From NCBI GenBank assembly GCA_031213475.1, contig JARUPZ010000013.1, positions 2,630,231 through 2,694,230 of the forward strand: a stretch of 64,000 nucleotides of DNA, written 5' to 3'. The stretch is from Nereocystis luetkeana (lineage: Eukaryota > Sar > Phaeophyceae > Laminariales > Laminariaceae). Below, one piece after another: positions 1 through 13,429 of this stretch. Positions within the stretch are counted from its first letter, which is position 1. Every line of letters starts with the position of its first letter. Under the pieces are notes generated by a model. The model was not told the DNA's origin and did not search any database. It worked only from the letters and a program-made list of their open reading frames with translations. The position numbers and the translations under genes were made by a program.

Positions 1-3000
1 AGCAGTAGGAGATTAACACGGCCATCTGGTGAGGAGGGAAATTCATATATACCCGTACACAAGCTGTGATTCCACGTAAATAGACCAGCGGATGTCGTAA
101 CAAGTGCGTGTGTAATGGTCACACATCTTGGCAGGAACGATACTGTCATCGGCCGAACACTGTGAAAACTTGGCCCGTTAACACCGGGTGAACAAATTAC
201 TGCTACAACGCCCCTGCGTGAAACACGGCGTAGTGAAATACGGTGGGTGACGACAAGTACTTTGGTAGGCGATGAGTTTGGAACGTAGTAAGTAGAGCAG
301 AACAGAACTACGGAAGATGCCCATGATCGTTTAGCAACATTATTTACGTTAAGGTATCGTAACGAACAATGTAGAAATATTCGCTACAACACAAATATGT
401 AGCAGGTATCAAGGGGTAAGCACGAGAAACCCCACGAAGTAATAGTACCAGGCATCTTCAAGGAAGTGATGTGTGAGTATCAAGACATACACCATGACAA
501 ATATTGGTATGATTTACGATTCGCTCATCACTATAGAGATATATTAAAGAACTGTGTTCACGGGTGCGTAGGTTTGTTCACGGCACATCGACGCACGCCT
601 ATAATAGGTAACAGCTTACAGGCCAAGCACGTGGAAATTCTTTTGTTTTTATAGTGTTCGTCGTGTGTACGCTCCGGCTTCACTCTTGCCGGTGGTTCGA
701 CTATCGGTAGCGTACGGACGATTCCCTATTAATTAGCAGACACCCCCCAGCTCCCGCGGCGCAAAACTGCGCATGGTCGTTCAGGGGGGTCATATGCGGC
801 CATTCCCCTTTCTTGTTATTTTCTCGGCGTGGTGTGCTGGTGCATAAAAATATATGTACAAACGGTTTGGATTAGAGTTAGGGCCAGGGATATATCTCTA
901 TATACTTATCAATTTTCTCTTGAATCAAGATGCAGCACACGTACCGGACACTGGGCATGCTAGATGGCGATGGGCAATAATAAACCATGTGTTCCGAAAC
1001 GCACGCACGTGGTGAAGGATTTCAGCTACTTACTGTACATTTGAGAATATCCCTTTGCGCGTTCTCGGCTACTTGACTGCCTTCGCTCTCAATTCCAAAT
1101 TTCACTCATGTAATTTCATTCTAGCCTATACCTTGTGTTCGGAGTGCTCACGCCTGGTTCACATCCCATCCGGTAAGGGCCACTCTTTTATCACGGGTCG
1201 AGATATGTGTTATACGAAGGACTCTCGGTATGAAGAGTCGGATGAAGTGCCGGTTTCATCACCCCAATCTGTTTTGGTCGCCGTCCCAACTTTTCACGCC
1301 CAAGTTGAACTCGTGCAAGGCGCCGCGGTGATATTTCATCAACGACGTGAACCCGATAGTTTCAACGCGAAGATTATGTAAACACGCTGGTGTGAACCCG
1401 ATAACGTGGTGAGACAATGGTGCGAACACAAGGATATGGAAACAATGATGAGAACGAGATGGCGTGAAATGTATACTCATGGCAGCAATGCGAAACCGAT
1501 AAAAATGCACTCAACCCAAAAAGAAGGTCCAGCCGGACATCTGCAACGCCGCACACACGCAACCGTCGGCATTACAGAGAGTCTAGTTACTGATACATTT
1601 TCGCATAATAATAACAAACCGGTCAATTCACCTTTGTCACGGAAATTCCTGGTAGAGACCGACGTGATTTTATTTCTCCCCGGTCAATAACCTGTCCCTC
1701 TTTGGCAAGGCTTCATTAGTCCATACTACTGTACCTCAAGTAAAAAAGAGAGCAAAATTTCATCCACACCTATTCATCTACTGTAGATTCTATACACACA
1801 GTTTCAATCCATCGGGGATATTGTGTTGGCTCCTACAGACACACATACATAACGATTTACTGGTTCACACTAGTGAGCACAATAAAATGGTTGTTTTTAA
1901 TGTTTCACCCGCCCCTACCTCTTTTTTTTATTATTGACCTGTCAGTTGAACACTTCGTTGGCGAACAAGCTTGTTGGCGTATTACCTGCAGTATAACCCA
2001 CCATTATAACTGTACTTGTGGGGTCGCTACATACCCGTAAGGACCTACGCTTGTCATTTCCCCCCGGCCCTGACCCAGACCGCCTCGCGCTCCCAAGCGG
2101 ACTGGCTCGTACCCCTTTCAGACTGCTGCAATCTACTCGTACGCACGCCGAGCGACTGGTATACCTAGCTTGCGTTTCCAAGCTCGGATATCTACAGGGC
2201 CAACTACGCTAAGGCGATTACGGTACTACTGCCTCCGTCAACATCAATCGTGCATAGCAGGTAGGTGAGTGCGCTGACCAAGCTATATGCCAGACGCAGT
2301 TCTTAGTTTGACGTGCCTCGCATGCTTCGGCGTATTCGAGTGTAGGGTACAGGTTGGTCCAAAATCGCCTCCTGCACCGGATCCTGGCTCGCACGCAGGC
2401 CCGACGTACACGTACGGGAAATACATCGCCATACAAGAAAGCTGGCGATGTTCATGAGATGCCCTAATCCACCTCGGCGCCCATATACAATGCCACCAAA
2501 GCCATACAAACTACCAGTGCGGTCGTATCAAGCGTACGTCAAAAGCGCACACCAACGGAAACATGGGAGGCGATTATACCCGGCGCCAGTTGAAGGATGA
2601 GTACGTAACTTGTGCTCGGCGTTGTTGGGCGTAAAGCGTGCGTACGCGTACGAGATGCGTGTAGCATCAGGTCATACTTAATTTGTTTGTCCCCGTGGAA
2701 TTCGGCAATATACCTTGGGGGACATAAGAGTCCGCGATTAATTAGGGTGGATCTCTATCGTACAGCATGTCTTCGCGCGGATCGTACGGGCCCTTGCAAG
2801 GGCTTGTGCTTGGACAGGGGGCCCGTTAAATTGAAACCACGTTTGGCTGACTGGGCTCCCTAACGGATAAACTACCGGGTCAGATTAATGTTTTACAACA
2901 CGATTCGTCATAGACCTTAGCCATGGGGGTGTTCCTCGGCTTTATATTGTGTACTTTGTCAAATTCAGGTTTGGCGTGAGGAACAGAGCTCCGCGAACTA

Positions 3001-5489
3001 AGAGCTAGGAGCCCCCAAGCGCATCCATGCTGTTTGAAACCCACACCTTACCCCTTCAGCTTGGCCTGACTCACTCCGTTGATGCTGGCATCGTCTTGAA
3101 ACGTTAGACAGCTGCCTGTTTCCAGTGAAGCCCCAGAAGGGAGAAGACGAACCGGGTTGGACCAGCCAGTGCGCGGCAAGCACGCCTCGAGAGCCACACG
3201 TGTCTTGATAAACGGGCTGGTGAGCACTCCACGACGACTACACTATCATGGTTTGTCAGGAGCGACGACAGCGAGAGGCCAACCGTATCCACTGCCGGGA
3301 AACCAGGCTGAGAAAGAGAGGTTTGGAACAGAAACTGATCAAGGTGAGATATGTTTAGCAAGAAAGGCTGTTTCGCAACCGTTTGGGGTCTTCTCAACGC
3401 ACCTCGACATGCCACAGAAGCCACATTGTATCAGCGTTTGAAAGTAGGTGTGGCACGAGGTAGTGTGCAGATGAGCGTCAATCCCCGAAAAATGGGAACA
3501 GTCTCGAACGACTAGTCCTGTACGAATGTGACGCGAAAGCATGGAAATCATATCAAAACATTGAACACTGCACCAACAAATAAATAGCAAGAGTTATTCT
3601 GCAGAACGAACACCCTTATATCCGACCGAAATCGCTACAGCAGTTTCGAGAAGGTTTGATACGCATTCACCCCCCCCCCTCCGGTACAGAGGGTTGCCGA
3701 ATTCTACGAGGGCATTCATCAAATATCATGATGCGAAACAGTTTTTTTTCATATCAATAGCATCAGGATTGGTCGTCAAGAGCACCATATTTTGCCTAAT
3801 CGATTGGGTCGGGACCGTTCACAATCAATAGCCGCAATCGTCCTGCCCACGCTCGGGCAAGCATGTGACTCTGGCTAAAGGAGTTTGCACCTGGGGACGA
3901 CTTGCGCTCGGTTCGGCTATCTCGGCAAGAACACGCGCGCCCTGCATGTTGGCGCAGATGCTCGCATCTTATCACTAAGGGTTCATATTACACGCCACCG
4001 AAACTCGTCTGCTGGGTCTTACAATAATATGCATGTGAGGATAGTATATTGTTGCACAAGTGCATCGCCCGCAGATCACACGCACTAAAGCGAGTTGACA
4101 GACGAGTTCAGGCCTCGGGCGGAACGCTTGTATGGTTTTAGAGCGTCAGCCACACCATGCTCTGCGCACTATTGGGGGCGGGTAGGGGTACACCCAAGGT
4201 CAATACTGTAAGAATGGGAACATTACCGACCCGCGCGCAGAACAGGACACATTTATATGGTGCGCCATCACACTGGTAAGACCGTCAAGGCCCGGCACGA
4301 CACCACTGCCACTTTCACTGGTTGGATCCCTATCCATAAGCCCCATACAACCAGGTACATTCTCTGCTCAGAAGATGTTTAGAGCAACCTATATCGGTTT
4401 TTACTGAAGGCCGCGAGGAGTAAGGGACTCATTTGTTGACGCACTACTCTCTCAAACGACAAACTTCCAGTCATACTATAGTATGCTCACCTCGCCATAG
4501 GTGTTCTGTTTCGATTCACCTTAGGAGGCGGAGGCTCTTAAAATTTACCGAGACATAGTAGAACGAGGACCCGACCTGTTCTCCTGCCACGGATGTTCGT
4601 GGGATGCCCCTTTCACGTGAGTCTGCCGTGCAAACGAATTTGAATTTTAAGTTGAATTTCTCGGCGGAAGCTCGGTCGAAAATGTATCTGCTCCGAGACG
4701 GCCAAAGCTTTGGTTCCTGATGCGGAGAGTGGGGCAGGTAGGCACGCATGTAGATCGCATCACCAGTAATACAAGCAGGTTCGATCACATTCAGTGAGTA
4801 TTGACTGGGTTTGGTAATTGAAACGTCGTTTAGCAGTCGGTAGGGTCATGTTTGAGGGGGGCTACACTATCCGTATGAAGTCGTGACCTACGCAGGTCTG
4901 ATCGGTGGCATATTCCATGTCTGAAGTCAGTAGCGTATTAATCTTTCTTTTTTCGACGTTGAAACGATTGGAGCAAGCGCCATATATTGTCAGATGGCAA
5001 ATAGAGCAGCAGTAAAAGGTTGGGGTGCATTGGTCGGGGCATGCGGGCGTTGGTTGCTTCCTATGCGGTTTGATTTATTTTAGGGCTTCAGATTTGTATT
5101 TTTCTATCCCAAAAATGGAAGCATCTGCTTACTATCCAGTCTGAATATAAAAAAAATGACCTAGAGTTGCTGGAGTCCGAGCGCCCAAGTCGTCAGATAT
5201 TGACCTAAAATCCGACGACTTGGGTTAAAATTCGAGCATGGCATGGTCTCTAAATCCAAGATGTTATCCACGACTGCAAGCAGCAGCGGCGGAACGGTGG
5301 ATGACTTCGATGATGACACAGCTGTATAGCAACGTTGCCTTGAGCCCGACGCGCGGTCGGCGGGCAGTCGGCGGGCGGCGCATCTCTCCGTCACCAGACT
5401 ACAGTCGGCTGGTGCGGGCTTGGGCCTGGAGACCAAGAGAAGCGTACTCTGCGCGGACCTCTCCGTCGATACGTACTCGAGGACTCGTA
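1..5489. other. Gene-poor stretch, nothing recognised
   Basis: I read both strands and found no protein family, RNA gene, transposon end or long repeat. The open frames here are short (under about 110 codons), overlap on both strands and show no family motif, so I treat them as chance. Base composition is mixed, with no satellite. Confidence 0.5.
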
Positions 5490-5538
5490 CAGCAGCAGCA
5501 GCAGCAGCAGCAGCAACAGCAGAAGCAGTAGCAGCAGT
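5490..5538. repeat. CAG trinucleotide microsatellite
   Basis: About sixteen CAG units, the last few interrupted (CAA, AAG, TAG). The tract lies inside overlapping open frames of 97 codons on the plus strand (poly-glutamine) and 163 codons on the minus strand (5161-5652, poly-alanine). Neither frame has a recognisable domain, so I call only the microsatellite. Confidence 0.85.
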
Positions 5539-6871
5539 CACATTGTGAAATACCAAACACCAAGACAGGTCGACTCTAGCGCACTCGATACGCCTCTTCC
5601 CCGCTAGACCAAATGCAATCAGCGTTCGCTCGGATGCGTGGGTCCTACGCACGTGTGGCGCAGCCAGCGCGTCACTTGGCGGCGCCAGACCACGGCCACA
5701 GCTATTAGTCTCGGCGTTTGCTCAATTCTCTGCACGCACAATGATTCTGTTTTTTCAAATGTTTCGATTTTTTCAATTTGCCAGGTTCACATCTGAAAAT
5801 GCGCAGAATCTGAAGCTCGAAAGTCGAGCCGCATGGGAATCAGCCTGAGTGCAACGAGCCAAACGCATAATGTTTAATCCACTCAGGTTTAGGTGCTGAA
5901 AACAAGCGTTGAGCTGTTGTTACCCTATTGCACGGGCGGTCGCATAGTTTGATAGTACCGTTCCAGCATCGTCTGGGGTGACGTTTTCCACAACAGACGT
6001 ACCATTCTGACCGTCGTGGCAGAAATAGATACGAACTGTCATCTGCCGACGCCGCTACCCGGGTGACCGGATTCCAGATTCCAGCGCTGCTGGCGCACAC
6101 TCAACAAATAAATGCTAAACCTGTCAATAACTAAAAGTTGGGCTACTCGTATACGAAAAAATTCCGCGACCTGCCGCTGTGCTTGTATCCTTAGTAATTT
6201 CGGTAGACTTCACCGTGCCCCACACGGAGCCATTGATCGTCGTCGTTCCGCTGGCTCCGCGTGGCTTTCCCTCAGATCGAACAGCGTTTGTTGACTCATC
6301 GGCATCAAGCACGGCCAGTGTCTTTGCTGATCCCTCGTCCAGGAAGAACAGCTCTGAGACAAAATTGAAACGTGCCGTCCTTCGCATCAAATAACGGTTT
6401 TTGAAGGACTTCTCACCTTCTCGACGTATTTAAACCTTCATGCGACAGGCATACTTATTTGAACTGGATACGTGATGGGTCTGCGCCTCCGTAACATTCA
6501 GTATAACCTGCACAGATTGTCCTTCGCCAATATCTCCACAGCGAAGCAGACGTAATGTGTTCGAGAAATTTGCAGCTGGACGTACTTACGAAAATGTAGT
6601 TGAGTTTATTTATATATATATCACCTGAAAGTTAAAATTGGCGTGTGCTGCGTGATAGCTGCTGTAAAAATCGGACCAGTACACCGAAGTATTAAAAAAT
6701 CAATCCTGTTGCGCAAGAAGCAACCGCTCCTATGGAGGGGCACTGCCCCCCCCTCCCACACATTCCGCAACCCTGTATTGGAGGAGAAAGGTTTAATCGC
6801 TACATTTGCTTTTTTTTAGATCAGGAAAGATCCAAAGTGAGCCAATTCCAGAATGACATCCTCGCCACGAC

Positions 6872-7291
6872 GTGAAACATTCCATCTTGTTGATCAAAAT
6901 GATCATTGCGTCTTACCCCTCGATCGTTAATGTGCGCGGCGGGCCATGCCCCATGGAAACCGCGATTTCTACTAGGTTCCTCTCCGATAGCTTCCAAGAG
7001 CGACTCAAGCTGGCACAACATGAGATTCTCGACCTACCGCTCGCCGTCATCGTAGAACCGAGCGACTCCTTGCTGCTGAGGACGGCTGTGGGAAAAGTCC
7101 TCGAGGACCACGAAGCTATAGCTACCGCCAAAGACGGCAGTGGTAGAGGTGGGGGGGTGCAGGGTGGCAGTCTGGTCTACCTGCGCGTGGGGTGGGGCGG
7201 AGTGCTGTTCAGCGCGAGCATGACCATAACCATTGGCACCCAAGGGATGACCGTCGTCACACGACTTTACGATGAGTTGAGAATGCCGTAG
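6872..7291 (+). CDS. Hypothetical protein or exon, 139 codons
   Basis: I do not recognise this frame. It opens with a hydrophobic stretch and continues with a plausible helical segment (residues about 40-85), then a glycine-rich region. A pyrimidine tract ending in TTTTTTTTAG at 6811-6820 lies just upstream and could be a splice acceptor, so this may be an internal exon. Overlapping open frames on the minus strand (6913-7131, 7034-7243) make chance or antisense equally possible. Confidence 0.25.
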   Translation: MKHSILLIKMIIASYPSIVNVRGGPCPMETAISTRFLSDSFQERLKLAQHEILDLPLAVIVEPSDSLLLRTAVGKVLEDHEAIATAKDGSGRGGGVQGGSLVYLRVGWGGVLFSASMTITIGTQGMTVVTRLYDELRMP

Positions 7292-8894
7292 ACACGTGGT
7301 AGCGGCGGGGGTTGCTTCATCCCTATCGGTTTCGGTGCGTGTGTGCCGAGAAGGGGAGGGGGTGATAGCGCAGTGACCGGGGAAACAGATGCGTTAGGCG
7401 TGGGCGGCATGTGATGTATGAACTAGGTGAAATCAATTATTTATTGCTTTTTTTGAGGGGACAAGAAATATTTAGGCGCTGGCTTATATTTTTGGTATGT
7501 ATTCAAGCTTACGAAACAAATTGACGACGCTTGAAGGGGCAAACTATCCATGGCAACACCACGTTTATTTGGCTGGACCCATGAGGCGTTCTACGATAGG
7601 GGTTCCCCCTAATTTTTCGAGGCTCTTATTTACCCCCCAAGGAATAATGCGGAATTCAACTGGGACACACATATTAGTACGACTGATTGATGCTACGCGC
7701 CATCTCGTACGTTTGCGTCCGCAGTACACCCAACAATGAAGAGCATAAGTTACATACTCATATGTGGCTAGAGTCTACCGAGATCTGAAACATGAGGTGT
7801 CCTGTAAGGACGCCGTTCGTTGTGGTTCAGAAAGGTTTTTCCCCCAAATGTGATATCTCTATCGTAGAACGCCTCCCATGTCCGGTAGGGGGGTACTTCT
7901 GGGTCCAAATATTTCAGCTTGATGCATTTTGTCAACTGAAGAACTACACGATCTTGAAATTTCGCATGCCGAGCTACCTTTAGTACAAACAGTAGTCGGG
8001 CGGGTCTTTCTCGCGTTGCGCGATTGTTGTGTCCCGAAGCCGCCATGTTTTAATAATGGTGAAGAGGCACAGCCTCATTTTCATCATGCGGTCGGTTTTT
8101 GGCGTTGACGAGTTTCGTGTTTTTAAGTTGATAATAATAACTCAATTGACTGTGCTTTCGTTTAGAAGAGCGGCGGCGCCACGATGGGAGCGACGCCTTT
8201 CTTCCCTGAGATCGTCACATGAGTAACTCCATATATCATCCCAAACAATACGAACATCTAACAAGTTTGTTCGCTCAGCCTGACCAACCACTCTGTGCGC
8301 TACTACAGGAATCTCGAAACAAAAAAAAACAGTGTACCTGGTACTCCTTTGTCGTACTTATGTCCTTATAACGGTCTGTTTCTCAATTAATTGACTACTG
8401 CTGCTGTGTTCTAAAACAAGTCATGGCAACCACTTGTTTCTCCCTGGGCAGGCTCAACCGGTCAGACAGTACTTGAGCAAAAACTCGATATACCGTAGAA
8501 TGAGTCATAGTTATATCTCCCTCACAGTTGATACGTTTGATCGATAATGTCTGCACATTGGTGATATTTTAGGTATCGATTGTACTACTACACGAAATAT
8601 TGATTGGCGTTACGAGCCACGTGAAACAGGATGTACCAATCTAATTGGTGATTTAGGGGGAAGGCGCACCCCCCGTTATTACGATCTGCTTGGTCCTGCG
8701 ATATCTCGAGACTGCCTATGCTGACTTTGATCCTGTTTTGTGTGATCGGCAGCTAGCTGTTACAAACCACATGTGAGATACATTTGATACTTCAAGGGTT
8801 CACTCTCAGGGAAATACGTCTCTCGAAATAGCAGTAGCCTTTACGAATACACTCCAATTATCGTTGTCATCGAAAAAGCAATTTCTAACCGCAG
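7292..8894. other. No gene or repeat recognised
   Basis: There are short overlapping frames on both strands only, with no family signature, and no inverted or tandem repeat I can support. Confidence 0.45.
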
Positions 8895-9010
8895 TATTAC
8901 GGGGGACCATGGTTAATAGGACCAAATATTGTTAGTAAAAATGGTTAAATATATGGGTTTTTATGTGTACCATAGGTCCTACGGAGTATTAACTATGGTC
9001 CCCCGTAATA
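8895..9010. repeat. Hairpin MITE, family 1 (TATTACGGGGGACC ends)
   Basis: A 116 bp element whose ends are inverted copies of TATTACGGGGGACCATRGTT. The inner parts of the ends (TAATAGGACC / GGTCCTACGG) also pair in part. The AT-rich centre carries TATTGTTAGTAAAAATGG, seen in the other copies. There is no coding capacity. Related copies lie at 10051, 40285, 50584, 56908, 57351, 60180 and 60515. The transposase source is not in this window. Confidence 0.9.
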
Positions 9011-10050
9011 GCAACATCAGCCGCTTCATGCTTGAAACATGAGACAGTTCCGCTCCCTACTCTACCGAGGCAGGGTTCACCGGCGGGTCCGATGACCGAA
9101 TCTACCCCATGGTGTTTGTCTCGTTGCAGCACATGTTCAAGATGTCTGCCACTAGCAGTTGCAATCGTGCTTCTGTCAATGCGTGGCTATCGCGGCTCTC
9201 ATATTCGTGTATAGCAGATACAATACCAAGGTTTGAGTGGATTTCACATAGCTGTAGCATCAGCTACAATCTCGCCCCGCAGATGAACATGGACGGTTGA
9301 ACCACAGCAGTGTAAGTTATAAAATGTTTTAGACCTACATACGAGGTGCCGCCCGAAACAATGTCAGTATACGCTGTGAAAACCGGAGCCCTCAAGATTT
9401 CCCGATCACCACAACAAGGGTTTGCCACAGCCCCATGCGCCAAGGGGAGCATATATATCGATGGTCGAAAGAGTGCAAACTACGGCGATGTGCAAAACCT
9501 TCACAATTACTGCTGATGCACTGTTCTGCGCCTTAGACTATCCTAAAAATATATTGGAAGAGCCGTTCATCCGAGAAGCAAGACGGCTTCGCCCAGGATA
9601 ATATATACACCTCCGCGCTTAGTACTTATCGTGGCCACAATCCTCGAACATACCTCACGGTGCAGACACTGCCTAGGCTGGTAGCGTGGGTACGGGGGTT
9701 CAAACCTGCTTCTTCTACTCCTCACCAAACCTCGCCAGCCAGGCCGAATTTGAAGGCAGTGACGACTGCGTGCGGCTCTGGAGCATGTATGTGTTAATTA
9801 ACAATACATCCGAACGTTTCGATATCGGAAGCCACAACCAACCGCGTTCGAGCCACAGACCAGTTAGATCGGGTTTCCTTCTTCGCCGCCACGCTGGGCC
9901 CAGACTGGTTGCGGTGAGGTTCTCACAGAACTATTTCACGACCGCAAACAAACGTTGTCGACTACGAATTCGCTGCAACCATAGACAATGCTGAGTGTGC
10001 AGAATGCCCACAACTACTCCCACAACTTACGTTCCCTGGCTTTGGAGTGC

Positions 10051-10171
10051 TATTACGGGGGCCCATAGTTAATAGGACCCTATCTATGGTATACATAAAA
10101 ACCTACCAGGTATATATTTATCCATTTTTACTAACGATATTTGGCCCGATGAACTATGGTCCCCCGTAATA
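10051..10171. repeat. Hairpin MITE, family 1
   Basis: A 121 bp copy with the same TATTACGGGGG / CCCCCGTAATA ends and the TAATAGGACC inner motif. The centre is in the opposite orientation to the 8895 copy (ATACATAAAAACC at the left). It overlaps the end of an open frame on the minus strand (10084-10683), whose last thirty or so residues are therefore MITE-derived. Confidence 0.9.
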
Positions 10172-10683
10172 GTAGAGGCACGCTGATCGGGCACGGGCAT
10201 CGTTGTTGAAGAGTTATTGGTTCCAACTCTTGGAGCCACGTCCGTGTCATCGCTACCTTCATTTTTATCTGTTCTTATTATCATGTTACATTTTTCTGCA
10301 CCAGGTCCTGCGATCATCCCTCGAGGCCATGGAGGGTTTTGTTCACCCCCCATCCACAGGTTTACGGGGTACTCTGATCTAAAATGATGTATCGTAGTTA
10401 TTGTTGCCCCCGATGGAACGCATTCGAGCGCTGTTCTCAATTGCTTGTGTTTTTTTCTGTGAGGTCGCAGTTGTTGGAGTTGGTGAGAGTGACGAGAGAG
10501 ACCGATCGGCACCGACACAGACGGCACCTTGGCAGGCGGGGTTTGGCTCATACTGCGCGGCTGCGTTCTGGCTATCGGTGCTACTCGTGGTCCTACTGGC
10601 CGGGGGTATGGGATACTCGTCGTGGCTCTTGCGTTCTCTTTTTTGTTACCGCGTGAAATGAGCACAACAAATTGCGAAGGCAA
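10172..10683 (-). CDS. Possible hypothetical coding segment
   Basis: An open frame of about 170 codons runs on the minus strand before it enters the MITE at 10171. It is rich in basic, proline and serine residues, with no domain I can name. Plus-strand frames across the same bases contain a hydrophobic stretch. I cannot tell which strand, if either, is coding. Confidence 0.15.
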
Positions 10684-10771
10684 CGACTCGATACGAGTCG
10701 ACGAGAGAAGATCGTGTCATTCGTGAGTCTTGGGTGTGGTACCTGATTTTAAAGGAGGGCAATCGCAATTT

Positions 10772-10791
10772 GGGGGGGGGGGGGGGGGGGG
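10772..10791. repeat. Poly-G tract, 20 bases
   Basis: An uninterrupted run of 20 G on the plus strand. Two further tracts of 21 G occur at 30961 and 47404. This one has no paralogous gene beside it. Confidence 0.95.
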
Positions 10792-11174
10792 CTAACTCAC
10801 TTCTATGTTGCACCTCCTGGACAAGTTGCGGTCTTATGTGTCGTACCTTCTCGGCTTTATTGTTGTCACCCGGGCGGTTCAGCATTCCCGACTGCTCGTC
10901 GAGTTTTATCGACTTTTGCCCACTATCCCTCTGAAACAAGAAAAACGTGTTGGGCACACAGAGAGGAGCCACATGAAGCAAGTACTTAGTGCGGGGAAAT
11001 ATGTTCGACGGAACTGGCATGCACCTGCCTGCCGTCGGTTGTATATCGGTTGTGCAATGAGAAACAGGTTGTTGTGTCAAGAAACACCCCCGACGCCTAT
11101 TATTACAATGTAAACGACAGGTTGACAAGAGATCCCTGTACCGCAGAATATAAGAAGAGTCCATCAAGAGGGGG

Positions 11175-12928
11175 TCATGATCCCCAACAAATACGACATA
11201 ATTTCCCAAGCTTTTCTGTTTGTTGATACTGCGGCTGCTGTGTCGATTGGGGTAGTGACCCCCAACAAGCAGTTCCGCAACAACAGCAGTTGTTTCCCAC
11301 GTGCTGTTCTGCATGTTGATGCTCTGGCTGCGGTGTCGGTCGTGCAATGACTAAATAAATATGCGAATCACACAAGACGGTTACAAAGTAATCGACATAT
11401 ATATATATATACATACGAGGACAGGAGATCTTCGTACTACACACAGGATCGAAAAAGAAAAGTATAAGAGGCCTACCAGGGGGTCTTGGTCTCCAATTGG
11501 TTGCACGGCTGCGAATATATGTAATTCATTGAGGGGATATCAGAGAAAAAATACCCATCGAATTATACTTCAGCACGATGTCAAAATAATGTTAGACATA
11601 ACGACGAGCGTGAGATATATATGGTGTTTCCCAAAGTCAGCTGAAAACAAGTACTTGGGCAGTCTTTTCCGACCAAGTTAATGCAATACTATTTGGCAGT
11701 AAGTAAGCTTCAGGGCATTTTATTTTTCATATTGTAGCACATCATCATCCTGACGTAGCAAGGACATACAGCACACACCACAACTCTGCGGCAGCATGCA
11801 GCAGGAGCAGCCACAACTCTGCAGCAACAGCCCATTTGTCGCACGAGCCTTACAATTCGAACCCCCGACCAAAGTACGACCAGCTCCTCGGTTCGGTATG
11901 GACTCGCAGCCATCACCCTGCGACAGCAGCAGCAATGCCGACGGCGTTGAGGGGCATCCAGCACGCGTGGCTCAACCGACAGCCTCTCGCACGAACTAAC
12001 TGGAAAATATCGACCACAATATCTTCCCCGACTGTGTTGACCACACGCAGCAGGGCACATGAGACATATTCCCAACGCCCCACCCAACCCAAGGTCAACC
12101 GGTGGATGGATGGTAAGCGTTCGCACGATGGCGACCCGCCCGGTGAACACTGCGGCCCCAGAGACCTGACGCGGTAGTAGTCGTGTTCAGCCTGCGCAGC
12201 CTGACTACTCTTCTTCGGACTGCCAGGCTAAGGCTCAAAGCCGCCGTCATTACAGCTGTTGAGGTCTCATAGATTGATCCCCTCAGGTGGCGTTGGTACA
12301 GTATGGGTATGGTATGATACGTGGTACGGTATGATATGGCAGGGTGTGTGATGTAGCGCGGTCTGTGATGTTGTACGTTGGTATGGTATCATACAGTGAT
12401 CATGATGATTCGACATTGGCTCAAATCCCCACTATCCTGCCAGTCAGTGTGGTCACAAAGACGGGGGGCGTACAAAAAAGTCTTTCGATGGGAGAAAACA
12501 ACCACGTACGAAATAGTGCGCACGGCAGTACCATGCCAGTCCGTCAGGGAAAGGGTACTATCGAGCTGTGGTATACCACCCTTTATCCCTTGAAACTAGA
12601 TTAAACCCGGAATAAATCAACGGCAATACGTACGTGTTGTAGCAACGTCATTCACGAATATACCCAGACAAATATAAATAGAAAAGTGTGATTAAATAAA
12701 ATCGTACTGGAAATAGAGGTAACTATTTATTTTCCGAATTCGGGGAGACGAAATGTACACTCACTCGCGAAAAAAAACGAAGAACAAAAAAGGAAGAAGA
12801 AGGAAATGTTCCAATAAATAGAAAAAAGAGAGAGAAATCGAAGCAAACATGCGCTGAAGGTGCAAGTCGAGTCCCGAGGACAAGCTTGCTGTACGCTGGT
12901 ACGATCAGTCTTATGATATGTCCAGCTG
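11175..12928. other. Low-complexity, CAG/CAA-rich stretch without a convincing gene
   Basis: The segment holds an imperfect direct repeat (11205-11340, reading as two Gln/Cys-rich units on the minus strand) and a CAG/GCA-rich part (11795-11990). Frames are open on both strands, up to 146 codons, but their content follows the trinucleotide bias. There is no family match. Confidence 0.35.
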
Positions 12929-13022
12929 AACCCCTTTAGAACCGCAGTCCCGTTTTTGTGGGAAAATACTTGAAATTTGAGTGGTTTGTCCCCTAAACGG
13001 GACTGCGGTTCTAAAAGGGTTA
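12929..13022. repeat. Hairpin MITE, family 2 (CCCCTTTAGAACCGCAGTCC ends)
   Basis: Arms of about 38 bp pair as ACCCCTTTAGAACCGCAGTC and its complement, around a short AT-rich centre containing TTGAAATTTGAG. The same unit is found at 37079 and 51337. The ends here are slightly worn (AACCCC / GGGTTA). Confidence 0.9.
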
Positions 13023-13325
13023 TGGACCAATATATGGGTGCCACAAGAAGAAGACCAGACGGAAGGCAGCAAGACAAGCGAGGTTCAAGACGAGGTGCTA
13101 ACAACAAACAAAAAACGAGCAGTCCCATATCCAGTTGGCGGGTCGAGGACGACAGAACCGACAGAAAGGGGACAGAGACAGACGGACCAAGGAAGGTGTC
13201 AACATAAGAAAGGGGATTTTGTTTCTTTGAAAATATCAAAGGGTCACACAAATATAATAATACGAGGACGCAGCCGACTAGAAATGACAGGGCACGGAGA
13301 GGGGAGGGGGTGTCCCACGGAATAA
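13023..13325 (+). CDS. Possible coding fragment, unidentified
   Basis: An open frame follows directly after the MITE. It encodes a hydrophilic stretch rich in Glu, Lys, Thr and Arg, of the kind seen in linker regions of retroelement polyproteins or disordered proteins. No motif supports a function, and the frame starts inside the MITE. Confidence 0.2.
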   Translation, partial: WTNIWVPQEEDQTEGSKTSEVQDEVLTTNKKRAVPYPVGGSRTTEPTERGQRQTDQGRCQHKKGDFVSLKISKGHTNIIIRGRSRLEMTGHGEGRGCPTE

Positions 13326-13429
13326 TAATAGGGCATCACAACAAACAAAGAAAACACAATCTAAGAAAGAAGCTGTAACACAGCATCAGGCATTATTAGT
13401 CACTGGGTGTCTCGACTAGAAAGACGACC

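Noticed and set aside
5161-5652. 163-codon minus frame with a poly-alanine run
   Set aside because: The run is the CAG microsatellite read in another frame and the rest has no domain or splice context.
7497-7739. LEGANYPWQHHV, faintly like a copia gag start (L-x-G-x-N-Y-x-x-W)
   Set aside because: No other gag or pol motif follows and the spacing to the aromatic residue is off.
12727-13251. 174-codon minus frame with hydrophobic ends
   Set aside because: It runs straight through a family 2 MITE and its hydrophobic parts are antisense to purine-rich sequence.
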